64,000 nt of DNA from Halocaridina rubra (Eukaryota > Arthropoda > Malacostraca > Decapoda > Atyidae): assembly GCA_037179515.1 (NCBI GenBank), contig JAXCGZ010001903.1, positions 50,001 through 114,000 of the forward strand. The letters run 5' to 3'. Of the stretch, positions 30,715 through 46,866 are shown in pieces (the first letter of the stretch is position 1; every line of letters begins with the position of its first letter). A program made the position numbers and the translations under genes. Under the pieces are notes generated by a model, which saw only the letters and a program-made list of their open reading frames with translations, was not told where the DNA came from and searched no databases.

Positions 30715-33537
30715 TTAGTGATACTTATCATACCTGTCCTTAAAACTATGGATTGAGGTAGCATTAACTACCTCCTCGCTTAGCGAATTCCAATTATCAA
30801 CTACTCTTACACTGAAAAAGTATTTCCTTACATCCTGCAAACAAGTTTTCTTCCGAAGCTTCAAACTATGACCTCTAGTTCTAGAGCCAACCATATCGAA
30901 ATATCGATCCCTATCCACTCTATCATAACCATGAAGGAATTTAAAGACTGTCACCATATCCCCCCTTACTCTTCTAGCTTCGAGTGATGGCAAGTCTAAT
31001 TCCCTCAGCCTCTCATCATAACCGAGATTGCGTATTTCTGGCACCAGTTTCGTGGCATGTCTTTGAACTTTTTCAAGCTTAGCTATGTGCTTTTTCAAGT
31101 GCGGATTCCAAAAGGGGGCTGCATATTCGAGTTTTGGCCTCACATAGGTTACATAAATATTTCTGAACATTTCCTTGTCCATGTGCCTGAAGGCTACCCT
31201 TACATTTGATAAGAATGCATATGCTGCCCTTACTACGCCATTTATATGTATTTCTGGAGACAAATCTGCCAATATGTTTACTCCTAGATCTCTCTCATTT
31301 TCTGTCTCCTGAAGCTGTACTCCAGCCACCGAGTAGTCAAGCTTGGGCCTTCTTGCACTTGTACCCATTCTCATTACCTTACATTTTGAGGTATTGAATT
31401 TCATTAGCCACTTTTCTGACCACTCATGCAGATTATTTAGATCCTCCTGAAGTTCTCTACCATTGTTCTCGTTTTTTACTTTCTTCACAATCTTTGCATC
31501 ATCTGCAAACATATTCATGAATGAATTTACAGACTCTGGTAGGTCATTTACATATACAAGGAACAAAAGTGGCCCTAAAACTGAACCCTGTGGAACTCCA
31601 CTACTAACTCTTCTCCATTCAGACACTGAGTGTCTTACTCTAACCCTCTGTTCCCTTCCTTCTAAGTAAGTTTTTATCCATTCCAAGACATTTCCACCTA
31701 TTCTAGCCATTGATTGCAGCTTCCTAATAAGTCTCCCATGTGGAACAGTGTCAAACGCTTTCTGGAAGTCTAGGAATATGCAATCTGCCCAACCCTCTCT
31801 TTCCTGTAAGATTTGGCTTACCTCATCATAAAATTCTAATAAGTTTGTTACTGTTGATCTTCCTTCTCTGAAGCCATGTTGCCTCACTGACAAAAAGTTG
31901 AAGGATTCCAAGTGAAGAGAGATATGTTTCCTTAGTAGTTTCTCCATAAGTTTGCAAACTATGCTGGTCAAGGAAACTGGTCTATAGTTCAGAGCCGTAT
32001 CCCTCCTTCCCTTTTTGAAGATAGGTATCACATTTGCTTGTTTCCAGCATCTTGGAATCTCCCCCGACTCCAATGACTCCTTAAATATGATACTTAGTGC
32101 CACTGATATTGTGTTTGCGCATTTTTTAAGCACATGAGGGGATATGTCATCAGGACCTGTAGCTTTATGAACATCTAAATCCATCAGCGCCTTGCATACC
32201 TCTGTGGCTGTAAGGTTGATGTTCTCTAATACCGGCCCTTGAGCTTCTATCACTGCAATCTGAGGGGGTGGGGTATTTTCTACTGTAAATGCTGACTGAA
32301 ACTCCTTGTTCAATTCTTTGCAGATCTCTTCGTCCGTCTCAGTGATGCTTCCATCCGCTCTCTTTAGCCTTAAAACCTGTTCTTTTACCTTCAGTTTTCC
32401 TCTGATAAAGCTGTGGAAAAGCTTGGGATTTTCTTTAGCCTTCCTGGTGATGTCCCTCTCATAATCTTTCTCTGCCTCTCTCCTTTTACTTAGGTAGTCA
32501 TTTCTTGCTCTTTTGTAGGTTTGCCAGGCATTTATGTTTTTTCTCCTCCTATACCTTTTCCAGCATTTGTCTCTCCACTCCTTAGCTCTTTTACACCCAT
32601 TATCGAACCATTTCTCTCTGGCATGAATTACACCTACTTTGGTGACAGGTATGCAGCAATCTACTATCTTCCCATATTTCTCACAAAAGATGTCATACAT
32701 TTCTTGTACAGATTTGTTGTAAAATAAGGTTCTCCAGTCAATAACTGCAAAAAGCTCATTCATTTTGATGTAATCTCCTTTCTGATAGTTCCTCCTCATG
32801 TCCTCAGTGCCTCTACTCTCAGGAAGAATGTCTTCAATGATATACTTCATCAACAACACACAGTGGTCACTCTTTCCAATTGGTGGTTCATACTCAATAT
32901 TTTCAATATCCAACACATTATCTGTGAACACCAGATCAAGTAGTGATGGCTCATCCCCACCCCTGGCTCTTGTTGGTTCCATTACATGTTGGTGTAGGAA
33001 ATTCCCTTGTACGCAATCTAGGAATCTTGCCCCAAAGGAGTCCTCACCACTGTGTGGGTCAAGATTTATCCAATCTATCTCTTTATGATTAAAGTCTCCC
33101 ATAATCAAAATCCTACATTTTTTCTCCCGCGCCATGTTAACAACTGAGTTTATGACTTCAATCGTACCTATATGACTTTCCTCATAAATTTCAAGCCTAT
33201 TTTGGTTCCTTGGTGGGTTGTATACAACAGTTATTATAATGCTCTCTGACCCAGTATTTATGCGAGCAACAAGAAATTCCCTGAACTCACTTTCTATAGC
33301 CAAGTTTATCTCTTCAGCTTGAATCCTCTCACTTATGAGCAGTGCTATCCCTCCACCAGTCCTCTCAGATCTTTCGACCCTTAGTATTCTGAAGCCCTTA
33401 GGAAAAACTGTGACACTGTTTATGTCCTCACTCAACTTAGTCTCTGTAATTGCTACTATATCTGCCTTACTGTTGTGAATCCTATCTTTTAATTCTACTG
33501 CCTTACCAGCTAATCCATCAGCATTTGTGTATAACAA
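30715..33537 (-). CDS. LINE ORF2: APE endonuclease and reverse transcriptase
   Basis: 940 codons. The endonuclease occupies residues 1-230, with N5 in YTNADG, E32 in ITETKL, GDFN 147-150 and SDH 223-225, all expected for APE-type LINE endonucleases. A basic linker follows to about 440. The RT spans about 455-740 with KATGPDDIS, NYRPVSLTS, motif [10 protein letters not shown] (590-596), [11 protein letters not shown] and motif C FADD (677-680). The C-terminal 200 residues are CR1-like with no RNase H. The protein nicks the target and primes reverse transcription of the element RNA. No ATG opens the frame; the first listed codon is TTG, two bases after the ORF1 stop. The frame is in fact open upstream across the last 30 or so codons of ORF1. 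Confidence 0.95.
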   Translation of the reverse strand: MLYTNADGLAGKAVELKDRIHNSKADIVAITETKLSEDINSVTVFPKGFRILRVERSERTGGGIALLISERIQAEEINLAIESEFREFLVARINTGSESIIITVVYNPPRNQNRLEIYEESHIGTIEVINSVVNMAREKKCRILIMGDFNHKEIDWINLDPHSGEDSFGARFLDCVQGNFLHQHVMEPTRARGGDEPSLLDLVFTDNVLDIENIEYEPPIGKSDHCVLLMKYIIEDILPESRGTEDMRRNYQKGDYIKMNELFAVIDWRTLFYNKSVQEMYDIFCEKYGKIVDCCIPVTKVGVIHAREKWFDNGCKRAKEWRDKCWKRYRRRKNINAWQTYKRARNDYLSKRREAEKDYERDITRKAKENPKLFHSFIRGKLKVKEQVLRLKRADGSITETDEEICKELNKEFQSAFTVENTPPPQIAVIEAQGPVLENINLTATEVCKALMDLDVHKATGPDDISPHVLKKCANTISVALSIIFKESLESGEIPRCWKQANVIPIFKKGRRDTALNYRPVSLTSIVCKLMEKLLRKHISLHLESFNFLSVRQHGFREGRSTVTNLLEFYDEVSQILQEREGWADCIFLDFQKAFDTVPHGRLIRKLQSMARIGGNVLEWIKTYLEGREQRVRVRHSVSEWRRVSSGVPQGSVLGPLLFLVYVNDLPESVNSFMNMFADDAKIVKKVKNENNGRELQEDLNNLHEWSEKWLMKFNTSKCKVMRMGTSARRPKLDYSVAGVQLQETENERDLGVNILADLSPEIHINGVVRAAYAFLSNVRVAFRHMDKEMFRNIYVTYVRPKLEYAAPFWNPHLKKHIAKLEKVQRHATKLVPEIRNLGYDERLRELDLPSLEARRVRGDMVTVFKFLHGYDRVDRDRYFDMVGSRTRGHSLKLRKKTCLQDVRKYFFSVRVVDNWNSLSEEVVNATSIHSFKDRYDKYH

Positions 33538-33539
33538 TC

Positions 33540-34619
33540 TTAATGAGGCCCCATCCCCTGATCTTCTGTCATTATCTTCTTTATCTCCCCTTTGTCTGGA
33601 AGTATTCCGTAACGAAAATTTTTCTTCTCTTCCTCATTTCTTTCATCATTTAACCTTCTTGCCTCTTGCAACAAGTTTTTGATCTTTCCCATCTCTTCCT
33701 GTGTTCTGTATCGTCTAATGAACACTTCTTTGCATTCTTGAAGATCTTTTAGACTTTTTTTTCTCAACAATATTTCCCTACATGCCTCCCCTCTCTCAAA
33801 GGTTACTTTTGTTGGTCTCGGCTTTCCTTCCCTCGAATATTTACCTAGTTGGTGTATGTTTACAATATCCTCAGGACCACATACTACTCCAAGCTTTCTT
33901 ATCAGGTCTACAACCCTAGCTTTATTTTCTTCAAGTCTCCCCTGCCATGTTGGCTCCTGGGATTCACTTATGCCTGAGATTACCACTGTCTTCTCCTTAT
34001 CAAGTGCCTGTCTGATGAGTGGGTTTGCCCTTTCCATCACAACGTCTTTCATTTTTTCGATTACTGTCTCTTTATAATCAACTGTTTGTATGTTTTCCAG
34101 TGCCACCACCTTTACAGCCTCTTTTACTGCCACATTCCCCTTTAGTGCATCAGCAAAGGACGTTTTCATGGCATCATTTTCCATATTCAGCTCCTGGAAC
34201 TCTTTTCTGAACTGTTCAATGTTTTCCTTAATCTGAACATTCCAAGCAGCAATCTCGTCTCTCTCAGAAGATAGCAGTGAACTAACATCTAATTCCTTTA
34301 GGTTGTCATTTAGCTGTTTGTTTTTATCTTCTTGATTAGAAATTCTAGATTCTAGTTGACTCTTTTCCCCTTCCAGCTTCTTTATTCTTTTTTCTAGTTC
34401 CTTTCTCTCCTGCCCTTGTGCTTTATTTGCTTCCTCCAAAGATCTTATTTGTTCTCTGAGTGTTTCATTCTCTTTCATTTCTCCATCCATATTCCGAATT
34501 TTATCATCAAGGCTTATAACCATTTCCTCTAACTTCTTGATTCTCTGTTTAAGTCCTCTGATGACTACCCCTTCTCCCGACCCATGGGTGGGAGAGGTTT
34601 GGGACAGAGATGGCTTCAT
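33540..34619 (-). CDS. LINE ORF1: coiled-coil RNA-binding protein
   Basis: 359 codons from ATG (MKPSLSQTSPTHGSG). Residues about 20-135 are a long charged coiled coil (heptads such as KELEKRIKKLEGEKSQLE). About 200-300 resembles the RRM-like/transposase-22 domain of LINE ORF1 proteins (TVVISGISES, DLIRKLGVVCGPEDI, HQLGKYSREGKPRPTKVTF). ORF1 proteins of this type bind element RNA and act as chaperones in the ribonucleoprotein. It ends GMGPH-TAA. Two other copies of the C-terminal half exist in the window (20,369-21,013 and 48,444-49,013), both broken. Confidence 0.92.
   Translation of the reverse strand: MKPSLSQTSPTHGSGEGVVIRGLKQRIKKLEEMVISLDDKIRNMDGEMKENETLREQIRSLEEANKAQGQERKELEKRIKKLEGEKSQLESRISNQEDKNKQLNDNLKELDVSSLLSSERDEIAAWNVQIKENIEQFRKEFQELNMENDAMKTSFADALKGNVAVKEAVKVVALENIQTVDYKETVIEKMKDVVMERANPLIRQALDKEKTVVISGISESQEPTWQGRLEENKARVVDLIRKLGVVCGPEDIVNIHQLGKYSREGKPRPTKVTFERGEACREILLRKKSLKDLQECKEVFIRRYRTQEEMGKIKNLLQEARRLNDERNEEEKKNFRYGILPDKGEIKKIMTEDQGMGPH
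33615..33621 (-). promoter_or_regulatory. Candidate -1 frameshift site (A AAT TTT) at the ORF1/ORF2 overlap
   Basis: In the ORF1 frame the codons read AAA AAT TTT, giving a slippery heptamer of the X XXY YYZ form. The -1 (ORF2) frame has a TGA six codons upstream and is then open through to ORF2 with no ATG. The heptamer is conserved in the other two copies (20,932-20,938 and 48,932-48,938). No strong downstream pseudoknot was seen by eye, so termination-reinitiation remains possible. Confidence 0.45.
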
Positions 34620-35534
34620 TTTTATGTTCTCCCTCTCACAGAATATAGAAAGAAGACGAGAAAGAGGAAAAAAAAAAAGAAAAGAGAAAAACTTCTAATT
34701 TACCTTCACACAGAATTTTTATATCTCCATATAAGTGCTATTTCGTGACTCAGTTTGCCTCCTTTCTGGTAACACACATCTTAACTTAAAAACTTGACCA
34801 TGGTAATTTAAGTATAAAAAGAAAAAGAAAAACAAAAGTCAAACCTGAAGGAAAATTCGAATTTGTGTTCGAGGTGGCACCCACCTGTTTCTGTTATATA
34901 TTCTTCCTAACTGATAAACTGACTTGCTAACCAAGATATGTTATCACGGGATTTAGACTTTACATTTAACTCAATATATATACAAAATAATAAAATAGCA
35001 AACGAGAAAGCTAAAAGAAAAGCAAAAAAAATGAAGAAAATAGGACTGCTGTACTACTTGGCAACTTAACTCAGTACTGTTGACAGGTGGGTATTTGGTA
35101 ATTTTTTTTTCTTTTATTATTCAATTTTTTCGTGTATCAAACTAACTAACTAGTTAATATAAATGGGAAGGATACTGTTTTTAACAATATATAGAACCAC
35201 AGGATCAGGTAAAACGGCTTAAGAGCTTTCCCCAGTTTACACAAAAAATTAGGTAATGTGGTGTGAGGCTCCACGTCTGGCAACTCTTCTAGATTTCCCT
35301 CAAGGCAGAATCTGGACGGCAGCTTCTCTCTCTTCCTCACGAAAAAGTTCTCAATTTTTTTCCTTTAATATGAACAGTCTCGTCTTACAACAAATATTAG
35401 TTTTTGTACTCACAATACTCTGCAGGAGGATTTCAGATTTTTGGAAATTATGGTAAAGTTTTCCACTAAGCACTTTAGTCACTCGAAACAGTTTAAATTT
35501 TAAGAGGAGCGATTTCGTGTGTCACTGAACGCGC

Positions 35535-35535
<1 letters not shown>

Positions 35536-35581
<46 letters not shown>
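35536..35581. repeat. (TG)n on the 5' side of the intact LINE
   Basis: About 22 TG repeats between the LINE 5' end and the right part of the hAT-like element. Confidence 0.95.
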
Positions 35582-35582
<1 letters not shown>

Positions 35583-35651
35583 CCTTGGAATATGAAGAAT
35601 TATTGCAAGGGTCCCTCCAGTGTGTAAGGGTTGGGAATCACTGCTCTAGGG

Positions 35652-36741
<1,090 letters not shown>

Positions 36742-36869
36742 TCTAGTGACATATATTCTCCTTGGTGTTTTCTATCCTTGCTATTAGAAGCAGAAGGCTA
36801 GAGTAAGGAAAAAGAGTAATTGTAATATAGCATCGTAGCAACCCACACATTTAGGGATAGCTTGTTTTC

Positions 36870-38213
36870 TTAACCCTTAGCCGACAACGAGGCAATAACA
36901 TCTATACTCGTCCTCTCCCCCTTGTCATTTTCCAAAGATAGACAAGTAAACTTGTTCAAAGGTGTCTTATACATTAGCGCCTTTGAACCGGTATATTCGC
37001 CCATTTTATACGTTTAGCAACATATGTGAGACACTTAGGACTACTCTTACAGCCATTCAATCAGTAACCACGAAAAGTTTGAGTGCGGTGGTCACAAGGT
37101 TTTTAACTACAGCCTTGTTTGCATATCACGATATCTGTTGGTATCATATCACGATACCTGTTGGTATTCCTACACCTAGAATGAGTTCCAGTGATGATTC
37201 CAACAATATTTTATCATGTTATGAAGGTCTTGGTAGCTCTGAGAACTGCAACATTGAATCAGAGGGCTCATTATCAGACCTTACAGATAGTGATGACGAT
37301 GATCATAGCATCATTGATGGGAGGACTTGGTGCCATTTACGAGTTTCAGAGGAAAATTTTACACCACCTTGTTTTCATTTCCTTGTACTGGAGATCCTGG
37401 CATTTCCAGTGCAATCAGTACAATGGGTATGAACCCTCTAGATTTTTTCCCTCTTTACTTTGATGAGGAGGTCTTTGATCGTATTGTTTGGGAAACAAAT
37501 CGATTTGCTGAACAAACAGGCCAGTGTGATGGTAAATGATATCAAGCAACACCAGAAGTAAATGTGTTTTTAGCACTAAATATGTTGGGAGGTATAGCTA
37601 AAATGCCAGTAGAGGAAATGAATTGGTCAAAAGACGAGTTGTTTGAAAGGCAAATTTTTCCAGAAGTAATGTCCTTGAAAAGGTACATTAAGATAAAGCA
37701 ATATTTATATTTAATGATAAAGATTTGATGCAGATAATCATCCTCATTCAAAATTATCCAAAATATATAATGCTTATGAAATGTTATTGAAGAGATTTCA
37801 GATATTTTACACTCCAAGAAGAGATATAGCTATATACGAAAGTCTTATATTTTTTCAAAGGAAGACTCGGTTTGGTGCAGTACATTCTATTGAAAAGGAA
37901 TAAATTTTTCATAAGGTATACTTTATTTTTATGTGATTCTGAAAATGGATATGTATGGAAATTCATAATGTATGTTGGGAAAGGAACAAAACTCGACAGT
38001 ACTTATGAGAATCTTCCATTGACATCCCAAGTAGTGATGACACTAATCAAGCCATTTCTTGGAAAAGAATATTTCTTGACAGAAGATAATTATTACACAG
38101 GCCCACAACTTGCAGATACTCTTGTTTCAATTTATACGGATATATATGGCACTCTAAGTCTCAATAGGAAGGATTTGCCAGAGAAATTCAAGACTGAAAA
38201 CCTGAAGAAATAA
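36870..38213 (+). pseudogene. piggyBac-type transposase, dead copy
   Basis: A TTAA (36,870) followed by CCCTTAGCCGACAACGAGGC resembles the target site and left end of a piggyBac-family element. The coding remnant has an acidic N-terminus (SDLTDSDDDDHS). After a frame change near 37,390 comes NPLDFFPLYFDEEVFDRIVW and NRFAEQ. A TGA at about 37,537 is followed by VFLALNMLGGIAKMPVEEMN and YNAYEMLLKRF. After another frame change come ENGYVWKFIMYVGKG, TEDNYYTGPQLADTL and GTLSLNRKDLP. These are piggyBac DDE-domain motifs. In the IYESLIFF stretch a Tyr occupies the position of the usual catalytic Asp. The C-terminal cysteine-rich end is missing, and no matching right terminus was found. Confidence 0.85.
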
Positions 38214-38557
38214 ACATAGATACCATTTTCTTCTGTAATTTTTCAGTTCTTATAAATAATCGCGTGAGCGGATAATATTCAGTGACAACAGAATTATGGC
38301 ACCGTTAGGTTTGCCTAGGTTAGGCAAAGTCAGATGAGGGTGTAATTCAGTGTGCTTCAATCGACAAAATTTTCTTTATCCATATTTAGAGAATTTTTTT
38401 TTCTCATTCATTTATCTTTTTCTTAAGTGTTGGGGACAATATTATTTTATTAATATTATAGGTATCAATAAAAATCTATGAGAGACACGTGGTGATATTC
38501 ATGACTATTCTTTTGTCTATTATTGCTTTTGTTATCATGAGTGGCTTTAATTTCCAG

Positions 38558-38793
38558 ACATTATTCGGTAAATGCTTGCCTCGCTCCCATAGCGTCCCTC
38601 CACGGTTTTGCAGTGACTACCATAGAAGGAATTGGATCTACCCGAAGTGGCTTACACCCTGTCCAGGAACGCATTGCGAAGGCCCATGGCTCCCAGTGTG
38701 GATTTTGCACCCCGGGAATAGTCATGTCGATGTATACTCTGCTAAGAAATAATCCCATGCCTACCATGTCACAAATAAATGAATTCTTTACAG
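38558..38793 (+). CDS. XDH: XDH exon C (last Cys of cluster 1; second 2Fe-2S domain)
   Basis: 236 bp after TTTCCAG. The first base completes the Val codon begun in exon B. It encodes [20 protein letters not shown], then [41 protein letters not shown] and INEFFT plus one base. NACLAP gives the fourth ligand of the first cluster, and CGFC the first two of the second cluster in the four-helix domain. The donor is G|GTAAGT. It is the largest and best conserved XDH exon in the window. Confidence 0.97.
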
Positions 38794-39299
38794 GTAAGTA
38801 CAATTCTATTTTTTTCGCGAGCAATATTCGTGGCAAAGTCTCATATCATAATATGGAATCATATTTGGAATATGCTACTATTTAATATATCTTTATGTTG
38901 ATAGTATGAAATCACATCCAAAGTTTACCTGAATCAACTTGAGACCCTTGACTTTGTTGCCTGTCTTTGGTTCTACGACATTTTACAAAGGCTAATAAGT
39001 ACACTAGGAAGACTGCAAATGGGATGTCTGCGATATATCTTCCTTTTTATCGTGGCTTACAAAGTAATCTTGCGCTATGTCAAAGCAGCAAAATTTCCGA
39101 CAACACCTCCATACTTCGGTGGCTATAGTGCTTGGTTCCCACCCAGAAAGTTGCAATTTTCTATCGCTATAATGGCTAGTACAGTTTGTTCTCTCCGGAT
39201 CCACTCATTTGTTATCTAGGGGAGAGTGGTGGTGCCCATTGTGTTTTAGAATCTGTCAGCTCAGCAATTTCACTGAGTACATCATGAAATGTACAATTT
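38794..39299. other. Unassigned XDH intron sequence
   Basis: No feature recognised apart from short chance ORFs. Confidence 0.55.
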
Positions 39300-39512
39300 T
39301 TTTTTTTAAATTTAAATTTAAACTTTATTTCCATTTCATTACAATGGGTATTCGTCAGCCAGGGCAAGCCCCAACCCCCCACTGTGATGTCCAACCACAG
39401 CAGTTCCTGCCAGTAAACAGCTTAAACTCTCGGTCTTGGACGGGGACCGATCTTTCGACCTCGTGAATGCGAAGCCAGCGCGTTACCACTGTACTAGCCA
39501 GGACAAGGACAA
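39300..39512 (-). mobile_element. tRNA-derived SINE
   Basis: On the minus strand the segment starts CCTGGCTAGTACAGTGGTAA (A-box-like). It has a B-box-like GGTCGAAAGATC about 35 bases on, then an unrelated body, and ends in AAATAAAGTTTAAATTTAAA. A tRNA-like head, body and simple A/T-rich tail define a SINE. It is unrelated in sequence to the 271-bp tRNA-like unit of this window. It is probably Pol III-transcribed when active. Confidence 0.75.
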
Positions 39513-40409
<897 letters not shown>

Positions 40410-40934
40410 AAAATGACGTTAGATCAGAGTGTGTTGGGATGGTTTGGACACTTGGCAAGGAGGAGTGATGAACGAATATTGAAGAGAGTGTGGAATGCAG
40501 AAGTGATTGGAGTTAGGTCAAGAGGGAGACCTAGAATGAGATGGCTGGTAGGCGTGAAAAGAGCACTGAAAGCACATGGAATGTCAGTGGAACAGGGAAG
40601 AGTGCATGCAAGAGATAGGAATGAGTGGAGGAAGATTGTGCATATATGACGCGGCACAAAGGGATTACTCGCACCTGTAAACTCAGTGAATTGTGGTGGA
40701 CGGGTGTGAGGGGAGTTGCCATGTAATGAAACGGTGGGGGTAAATCAGCTGCGGCCGTCAGGCCTCGTTGTAAACTATCCTTGCCCGCCTACTTTGTGGC
40801 AACCTTTTATCCCCAATGAGCTGAGAGAAGTGGTTGAGGTGTATGTGTGGATCGTGATGAATGTGCGTTTCTTGGCTCGGCCACCCCCCCCCCTTACAAG
40901 GGGGAATAAGGCGTGTGTATATGTCTGTATGTCT

Positions 40935-40936
<2 letters not shown>
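40410..40936 (+). mobile_element. 5'-truncated non-LTR retrotransposon end, set inside (ATT)n
   Basis: A 78-codon open frame (40,413-40,649) reads LGWFGHLARRSDERILKRVW, RSRGRPRMRWL, GVKRALKAHGM and ARDRNEWRKIV. This is the usual C-terminal end of RTE-like arthropod LINEs (WFGHV, GRPRRRW, ARDRxEWR). About 290 bp of 3' UTR follow, ending GTCTGTATT in a new ATT tract (40,937-41,029). An ATT tract in the same phase also precedes the fragment. No catalytic domain remains. Confidence 0.85.

Positions 40937-41029
<93 letters not shown>
40937..41029. repeat. (ATT)n microsatellite (LINE tail side)
   Basis: About 31 ATT units directly following the LINE 3' UTR. Confidence 0.96.
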
Positions 41030-41259
41030 GACTAAAATTGCAATATCATAGTCGCTTTCGTCATGTTATCCGTAATTTTCAGAAGATCAGTATAAATTCG
41101 AGGTGCTTTGACCTGTAAGCATACCATAAACCTCAGGAGAGCTACATGATATAACTTCATGCAGTTTGCGAAGTCAATTTAAAAGTTACGGATTATAAGA
41201 ACATAAATATAAGCAACGCATGCTTGACCCTTCTTGCATTTGTATGCATAAGTGTGCAA

Positions 41260-42950
<1,691 letters not shown>

Positions 42951-43022
<72 letters not shown>
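42951..43022. repeat. (GA)n microsatellite
   Basis: GA repeats with a single slip, on the 5' side of the LINE fragment. Confidence 0.95.
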
Positions 43023-43026
<4 letters not shown>

Positions 43027-43194
43027 TTACTCAGGCAATGTAATTGATAATGATGGAAAAAACAGAAACCCAATTTTTTACCTCTTCAAAAACTGACAAC
43101 TTATCTAATGAATATTTTTTTATTTGAAGGTAAGTATAATTACCATTTCCAATATAAAGGAAATAACTAAATATATTGATATTTTCCTCAACAG

Positions 43195-43308
43195 GCAATC
43201 TATGCAGGTGCACTGGTTATCGACCTATATTGGACGGTTATCGGAGCTTCACCAACGATCAAACATGTGGGAAGAGAAATTGCTGCAGACTCAAGAAGGC
43301 AGATTCAG
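43195..43308 (+). CDS. XDH: XDH exon D (second 2Fe-2S cluster, last two Cys)
   Basis: Preceded by ATTTTCCTCAACAG; the first two bases complete the Gly codon from exon C. It encodes [37 protein letters not shown] plus one base. CRC are the remaining ligands of the second 2Fe-2S cluster. The CC pair begins the variable linker between the iron-sulfur and FAD domains. The donor is CAG|GTAAAT. The ORF called across this segment in another frame is spurious. Confidence 0.96.
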
Positions 43309-43446
43309 GTAAATAACTGCATGGTTAGTATTTGTATATTGCAAAGGACTTTATGCAACCCACTGGAATAGGAATACATAGGAATTCCCACCAGCATACA
43401 GTAGTTACTTTTGGTATTAAATGTTATATTTGGGTCCTTTGTGAGC

Positions 43447-43832
<386 letters not shown>

Positions 43833-43944
43833 GCATAGTATCAATAACTAATTTCTGCATTATACGCGATTACATATCTTACAAGAAGATATATTCCGAT
43901 TTTTGTGTGTGCAGTATTGGTCAGTGATTTAAAAATATTTACAG

Positions 43945-44108
43945 ATACCGAGATAATGGCAAACGGATGCATAGATACCGCAAGCAGCAATGGTGCTACA
44001 GAAAACAGGTCCTCTGAAGAATTTCTCATCGATCAAGACCTTTATAATATAAACCACTTTTCGCCATACGACCCATCCCAAGACGTTATTTTTCCTCCCG
44101 AACTTAAG
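43945..44108 (+). CDS. XDH: XDH exon E (linker to FAD domain)
   Basis: Encodes a hydrophilic linker (TEIMANGCIDTASSNG, SSEEFLIDQD) and then SPYDPSQDVIFPPELK, the conserved entry to the FAD domain. It ends in phase 0 at AAG|GTAAAG. The start is ambiguous. The acceptor at 43,944 (TATTTACAG) gives a hydrophilic linker and is preferred. An upstream acceptor at 43,914 (TTTGTGTGTGCAG), exactly 30 bp earlier and in the same frame, would add a hydrophobic VLVSDLKIF-type segment. Transcript data would settle it. Confidence 0.88.
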
Positions 44109-44713
<605 letters not shown>

Positions 44714-44753
44714 ACTTACCATTTTATTTATATAATTTGAAATATCTGAACAG

Positions 44754-44898
44754 GTGCTGCACCATGAGCTCCACACACAGAGTCTTGAATATAAAGGTCC
44801 AAGAGTAACATATTACAGGCCAACAAGTCTCTCTCATTTACTTAACCTGAAGTCACTTTATCCTGACGCGAAGCTTGTTGTTGGGAACACAGAATTAG
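44754..44898 (+). CDS. XDH: XDH exon F (start of FAD-binding domain)
   Basis: Follows TCTGAACAG in phase 0. It encodes [35 protein letters not shown], and [12 protein letters not shown] plus one base. KLVVGNTE is the pyrophosphate-binding loop of the FAD domain. The donor is G|GTAGGT; a second GT four bases on (GTAGAA) would break the frame. The extra G joins GT of exon G to make Gly, as expected for the GNTELG motif. Confidence 0.96.
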
Positions 44899-46180
<1,282 letters not shown>

Positions 46181-46188
46181 TGTGTGTG

Positions 46189-46738
46189 TGATTACCTAAT
46201 TGTGATTACCTAATTGTGTTTACGGGAAAGAGCCCAAAGCTCCTATCTTCCCGTCTCCTGAGAGGTTCCATTTTAGACTTAGTGATACTTATCATACCTG
46301 TCCTTAAAACTATGGATTGAGATAGCATTAACTACCTCCTCGCTTAGCCAATTCCAATTATCAACTACTCTTACACTGAATAAGTATTTCCTTACATCCT
46401 GCAAAGAAGTTTTCTTACGAAGCTTCAAACTATCACCTCTAGTTCTAGAGCCAGCCATATCAAAATATCGATCCCTATCCACTCTATCATAACCATGAAA
46501 GAATTTAAAGATTTTCACCATATCCCCCCTCACTCTTCTAGCTTCCAGTGATGGTAAGTCTAATTCCCTCAGCCTTTCATCATAACTGAGATTGCGTATT
46601 TCTGGCACCAGTTTCGTGGCATGTCTTTGAACTTTTTCAAGCTTAGCTATGTGCTTTTTCAAGTGCGGATTCCAAAAGGGGGCTGCATATTCGAGTTTTG
46701 GCCTCACATAGGTTACATAAATATTTCTGAACATTTCC
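46189..46738 (-). mobile_element. CR1-clade LINE, 5'-truncated (left arm)
   Basis: The last 151 codons of ORF2 are open ([16 protein letters not shown] to YDKYH). Its 3' tail begins in (TG)n beside GATAGCAG. The 5' end passes into (TG)n at 46,739. A copy with the same 3' flank exists in inverted orientation at 53,679-54,071. Confidence 0.95.
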
Positions 46739-46788
46739 TTGTGTGTGTGTGTGTGTGTGTGTATTTACATGAATATCCATATATATAC

Positions 46789-46861
<73 letters not shown>
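46739..46861. repeat. (TG)n - 32-bp block - (AC)n
   Basis: TG repeats, then TATTTACATGAATATCC and ATATATACTT, then AC repeats. The central block recurs in inverted orientation at 53,531-53,558. An ORF that appears to fuse LINE antisense, Thr-His repeats and reverse transcriptase across this stretch is an artefact. Confidence 0.9.

Positions 46862-46866
<5 letters not shown>

Noticed and set aside
31206..34210. Plus-strand ORFs of 60-96 codons opposite the intact LINE (and equivalents opposite other copies)
   Set aside because: They recur only because the LINE recurs. They are antisense shadows of ORF1/ORF2.
37542..37966. Minus-strand ORFs in the piggyBac region
   Set aside because: Antisense to the recognisable transposase remnant, and without motifs.
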